From Choristocarpus tenellus KU-1152 (taxonomy: Eukaryota > Phaeophyceae), in contig CAXNAD020000352.1 in assembly GCA_964200185.2 (NCBI GenBank), forward strand, positions 1 through 21,281: a DNA stretch of 21,281 nt, given 5' to 3'. Position numbers and translations under genes: made by a program. Below, in pieces: positions 18,807-21,281 of the stretch. The notes under the pieces were generated by a model. That model saw only the letters and a program-made list of their open reading frames with translations, did no database searches and was not told the origin of the DNA. Each line of letters opens with the position of its first letter. Positions within the stretch are counted from its first letter, which is position 1.

Positions 18807-21281
18807 GAACTTGAGTCTGCTGTCCCACGCCTACTCCAAGGATCTGACCTGGGCACAGTGAATTTCTCCAGGGAAGACTTGAACAAAGCTAGCGGGGATA
18901 GTGCTTGGGGTACATCATCTTTCATTAAAGAGGTGCCATGAAGATTCCGTTTCCTAGCAGTTGCATGAATTTCAATAGCACAAATAGAACAACAAGAGGA
19001 AACTTCCTCATTTTGCTAACCCATTGTGCAGACCTGCAACTGTCATTTTATCTCACCACCTGCCCTCCAACTACGTCTCCATCTCTTAGAATCAAACTTG
19101 TTCTACAGACTGTTTGACAGCCACTGAATCCTCTCACTTTTAGCATTTCATATCATGTATAAATATCCAACTCCTACAAGTTTTTGTTACCCATAATGTC
19201 CCCTCTTGGACTGAAGCAAGATGGAGTAGAAAACGAACATATTCCACCATGCTTGCAGCTGTGCTACGAATACTAGCTCAAAGAAAAACTTGACATCATT
19301 AAGGCCTTGACAGCCTAATACCAGACATTCTCTCCCTCCAAATCTCTAATCGCTGTCATCCTTCTGAAGAGGGGTATGAGGGGTTTGGGTTGTACTCTGG
19401 TCCACAGCAGGGGTTTTCCAGAGAGATCTGTGGAAGAGAGAGTGAAGGATATCCCAATCGTCAAGGTATGCACTTCTGATTAGTATTTTAGATGTACTGG
19501 CTGTTAGTGTTAGCTCAAATAAATGGTTTGTCTTGAGGTTTCCACGCCCATTTCAAAGTTTCTAAAAGACTTTATCAAGGCCACGGCTCAGACTTCCTTC
19601 ATGCCACTAACGCGTTAGCGAGGCAGTTCTCTATTATCGCAGAGCACATGTCATAGTAGGGGTTATGAGTGTGTGTAAAGAGGCAGCTCCCAGCCAAAGG
19701 GAGTACAAAATTGTGAGTGGCGTTTTGTGATGGAAGAGCCAAGTCTTTGCACCAAAGAGTACAACACAGAGTTTGGACCTGCACCAACAGAGGCAACGTA
19801 TCCCTTTTTCTATTGTGAACATTACAGCACAATGGTAAACAGAGGTCTGTGTGGCAGATATATTACCAGCAGCTACTAAGTTAATCAAATTGCACAATGA
19901 TTGGTTTCTAGTTCTATAGATACAGCCTTTCTCGCATAAAGTTCTCTACCATTATTCATAGTAGTTACTGAGCACCCTACTTATACAGGAACGAGAAAGA
20001 GTTGAATTCCGATAGATATGGATTTTGACGGGAAATAAGCAATGCTAGGTTGTTCTTATGCATCCCATTATTGGAATGTTTTGGCATTCCTCTAATCGCC
20101 CCCCTGCCATGTGTCCTTAGGTCTACTCCTCCTCTCTAGATCATGCGGTGATCACTGCTCGGGGTGAACTCCTCATCTGGGGCCGTGATGATACCTGTAC
20201 TGGGCAAGGTGGAGCAGGCACAAAGGCTGATGAACGCACGGATCTCTTTGCTGGTAGAAGCACTAGCCACAATTGTGCTTGGCATGGAGCAACAGGAACT
20301 GCATGGGGCGTTGTGAATGAAGTCCAAGGGTGTGGGTGCATTGGGTGTTGCGACTCTGTACCAAGTCAACATGAGGACTTTGAAAAAGTGCATACCAGCG
20401 TATTGCGTGTGCTGGCCGATAAACCTGCCGTGGCTGATGTAGCCTGTGGACTGGTGCACTCCCTTGCATTGCTCATCACCGGACAGGTATGCATGACTTG
20501 GTCATCAAATTGGTCCAATTGTGTGTATGTCGCTGAATTGCTAGCATTTCTTTTGTTGTGAGTCCAGCACATATACCATCCTACTCTGTTTGTACCCGAA
20601 CCACTACAAAATTTATCATTCCCCACCTACCCTCATCACCTCTATCTTATCGTGTCATTTGAACCAGGTGTTCTCTTGGGGCTGCGGGAGCAACGGGCAA
20701 CTCGGGATTGGTGATATCAAGGACCGCCAACCGGCTTGTCCAATATTGGCACTAAGGGGAGTTGAGGTGGTGGGGGTATTCTGTGGAGCTTCGCACTCCC
20801 TGGCCATCACCTCCACCGGTTTCTCTTATGCATGGGGAAAGAACAATCAAGGCCAGTGTGGTCAGGGAGGTTCCCCCCCATCAGACCAGGTGAGGAATAA
20901 ACAGGACCTGAGTCTCACCACTTTAGATGGTGATATGTCCAAATGACTACAAGAACCGACCAACTAAAGGATAGACTAAAGCTTTTCAGCCAATAGGTGT
21001 TTGGTGAGCAAAGTAGAAGAGGAAAGAGCACTGTATAGGAGGTATTCATGGAGGGTAATCTCCGTCTATTGTGATGGTTTCACACAATACGCACAGATCT
21101 GGCTGACAAGCCACTTTCGTATGCCCTGTTTGCTCCAGCTTTCACCAGTTGAAGTAGAAGGCTTACAATCTTGCCAAGTGACATCCATGGCTGGGGGCTG
21201 GGAGCACAGCCTTGCGCTGACTCATGATGGACAGGTACATAGCTTTGGGGGTGGGCGAAGGGACTGCAACTCAAGGCACTC
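18807..21281 (+). CDS. RCC1-repeat (beta-propeller) protein, HERC-like; continues past the right edge
   Basis: Exons 18807-18932, 19408-19465, 20140-20486, 20668-20889 and 21139-21281+ follow in phase from the block ending at 18558 (phases 0, 0, 1, 0, 0). RCC1 signatures are clear: HAVITARGELLIWGRDD and VADVACGLVHSLALL in the third exon, VFSWGCGSNGQLGIGD, VFCGASHSLAI and YAWGKNNQGQCGQG in the fourth, MAGGWEHSLALTHDGQ then VHSFGGG in the last. Each RCC1 repeat is one blade of a seven-bladed propeller; such domains act as Ran exchange factors, in HERC-type E3 ubiquitin ligases or as protein-binding modules (family knowledge). A long helical N-terminal part argues against plain RCC1 and suits a HERC-like protein, but no HECT domain is in view. 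The first propeller exon has an about 60-residue Cys/Gly-rich insertion (GVVNEVQGCGCIGCCDS). The 58-nt exon at 19408 is the least certain. Confidence 0.75.
18933..20139. other. two introns of the RCC1-repeat gene
   Basis: Apart from the 58-nt exon 19408-19465 (CCACAG acceptor, CGTCAAG/GTATGC donor), I see no coding sequence. The frame upstream of 19408 stays open (EEGYEGFGLYSGP), so the exon could be longer with another acceptor. Minus-strand frames at 19599-19897 have no supporting context. Confidence 0.45.

Overview
The window is nuclear DNA of an intron-rich eukaryote, most likely a protist or alga. The signs are coding blocks broken by GT-AG introns of roughly 100-1400 nt with matching phases, Kozak-like ACCATGG starts, AATAAA signals, microsatellites, a TTAGGG-like tract and MITE-type repeats. 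There is no operon structure and no prokaryotic signal. The lineage cannot be fixed from the sequence. A long protein rich in RPxTA/RPSSA motifs, which I associate with axonemal proteins, would suit a flagellate or an alga with flagellated stages (inference).

Layout: 62-1181 is AT-rich noncoding DNA with a short interstitial telomere-like tract. A minus-strand TPR-repeat gene (1182-3066) is divergent from a plus-strand gene starting at 3322, sharing a promoter region of about 255 bp. The plus-strand unit 3322-5107 encodes an acidic, disordered protein with a conserved-looking C-terminal part. It is followed by a nine-exon plus-strand gene (5977-14129). The phases allow these two to be one gene of about 1585 residues if a GC donor at 5027 is used. 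A second, stronger GC-AG intron lies at 13237-13604.

Two copies of one about 250-bp MITE-like element, in opposite orientation, sit in the two introns on either side of the 190-nt exon 11747-11936. This is the most distinctive structure in the window. The long plus-strand gene converges on a two-exon minus-strand gene (14824-15594), and their AATAAA signals overlap in territory.

From 15595 to 17535 the DNA is mostly noncoding, with an orphan plus-strand exon (16236-16331), an AT-rich stretch full of GTACT/AGTAT words and a 192-bp tandem duplication. From about 17536 to the right edge lies the 5' and middle part of an RCC1-repeat protein gene, HERC-like in general design. Its blocks at 18208-18558, 18807-18932, 19408-19465, 20140-20486, 20668-20889 and 21139-21281 splice in phase; everything before 18208 is unresolved.

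No rRNA, convincing tRNA, CRISPR array or complete autonomous transposon was seen.
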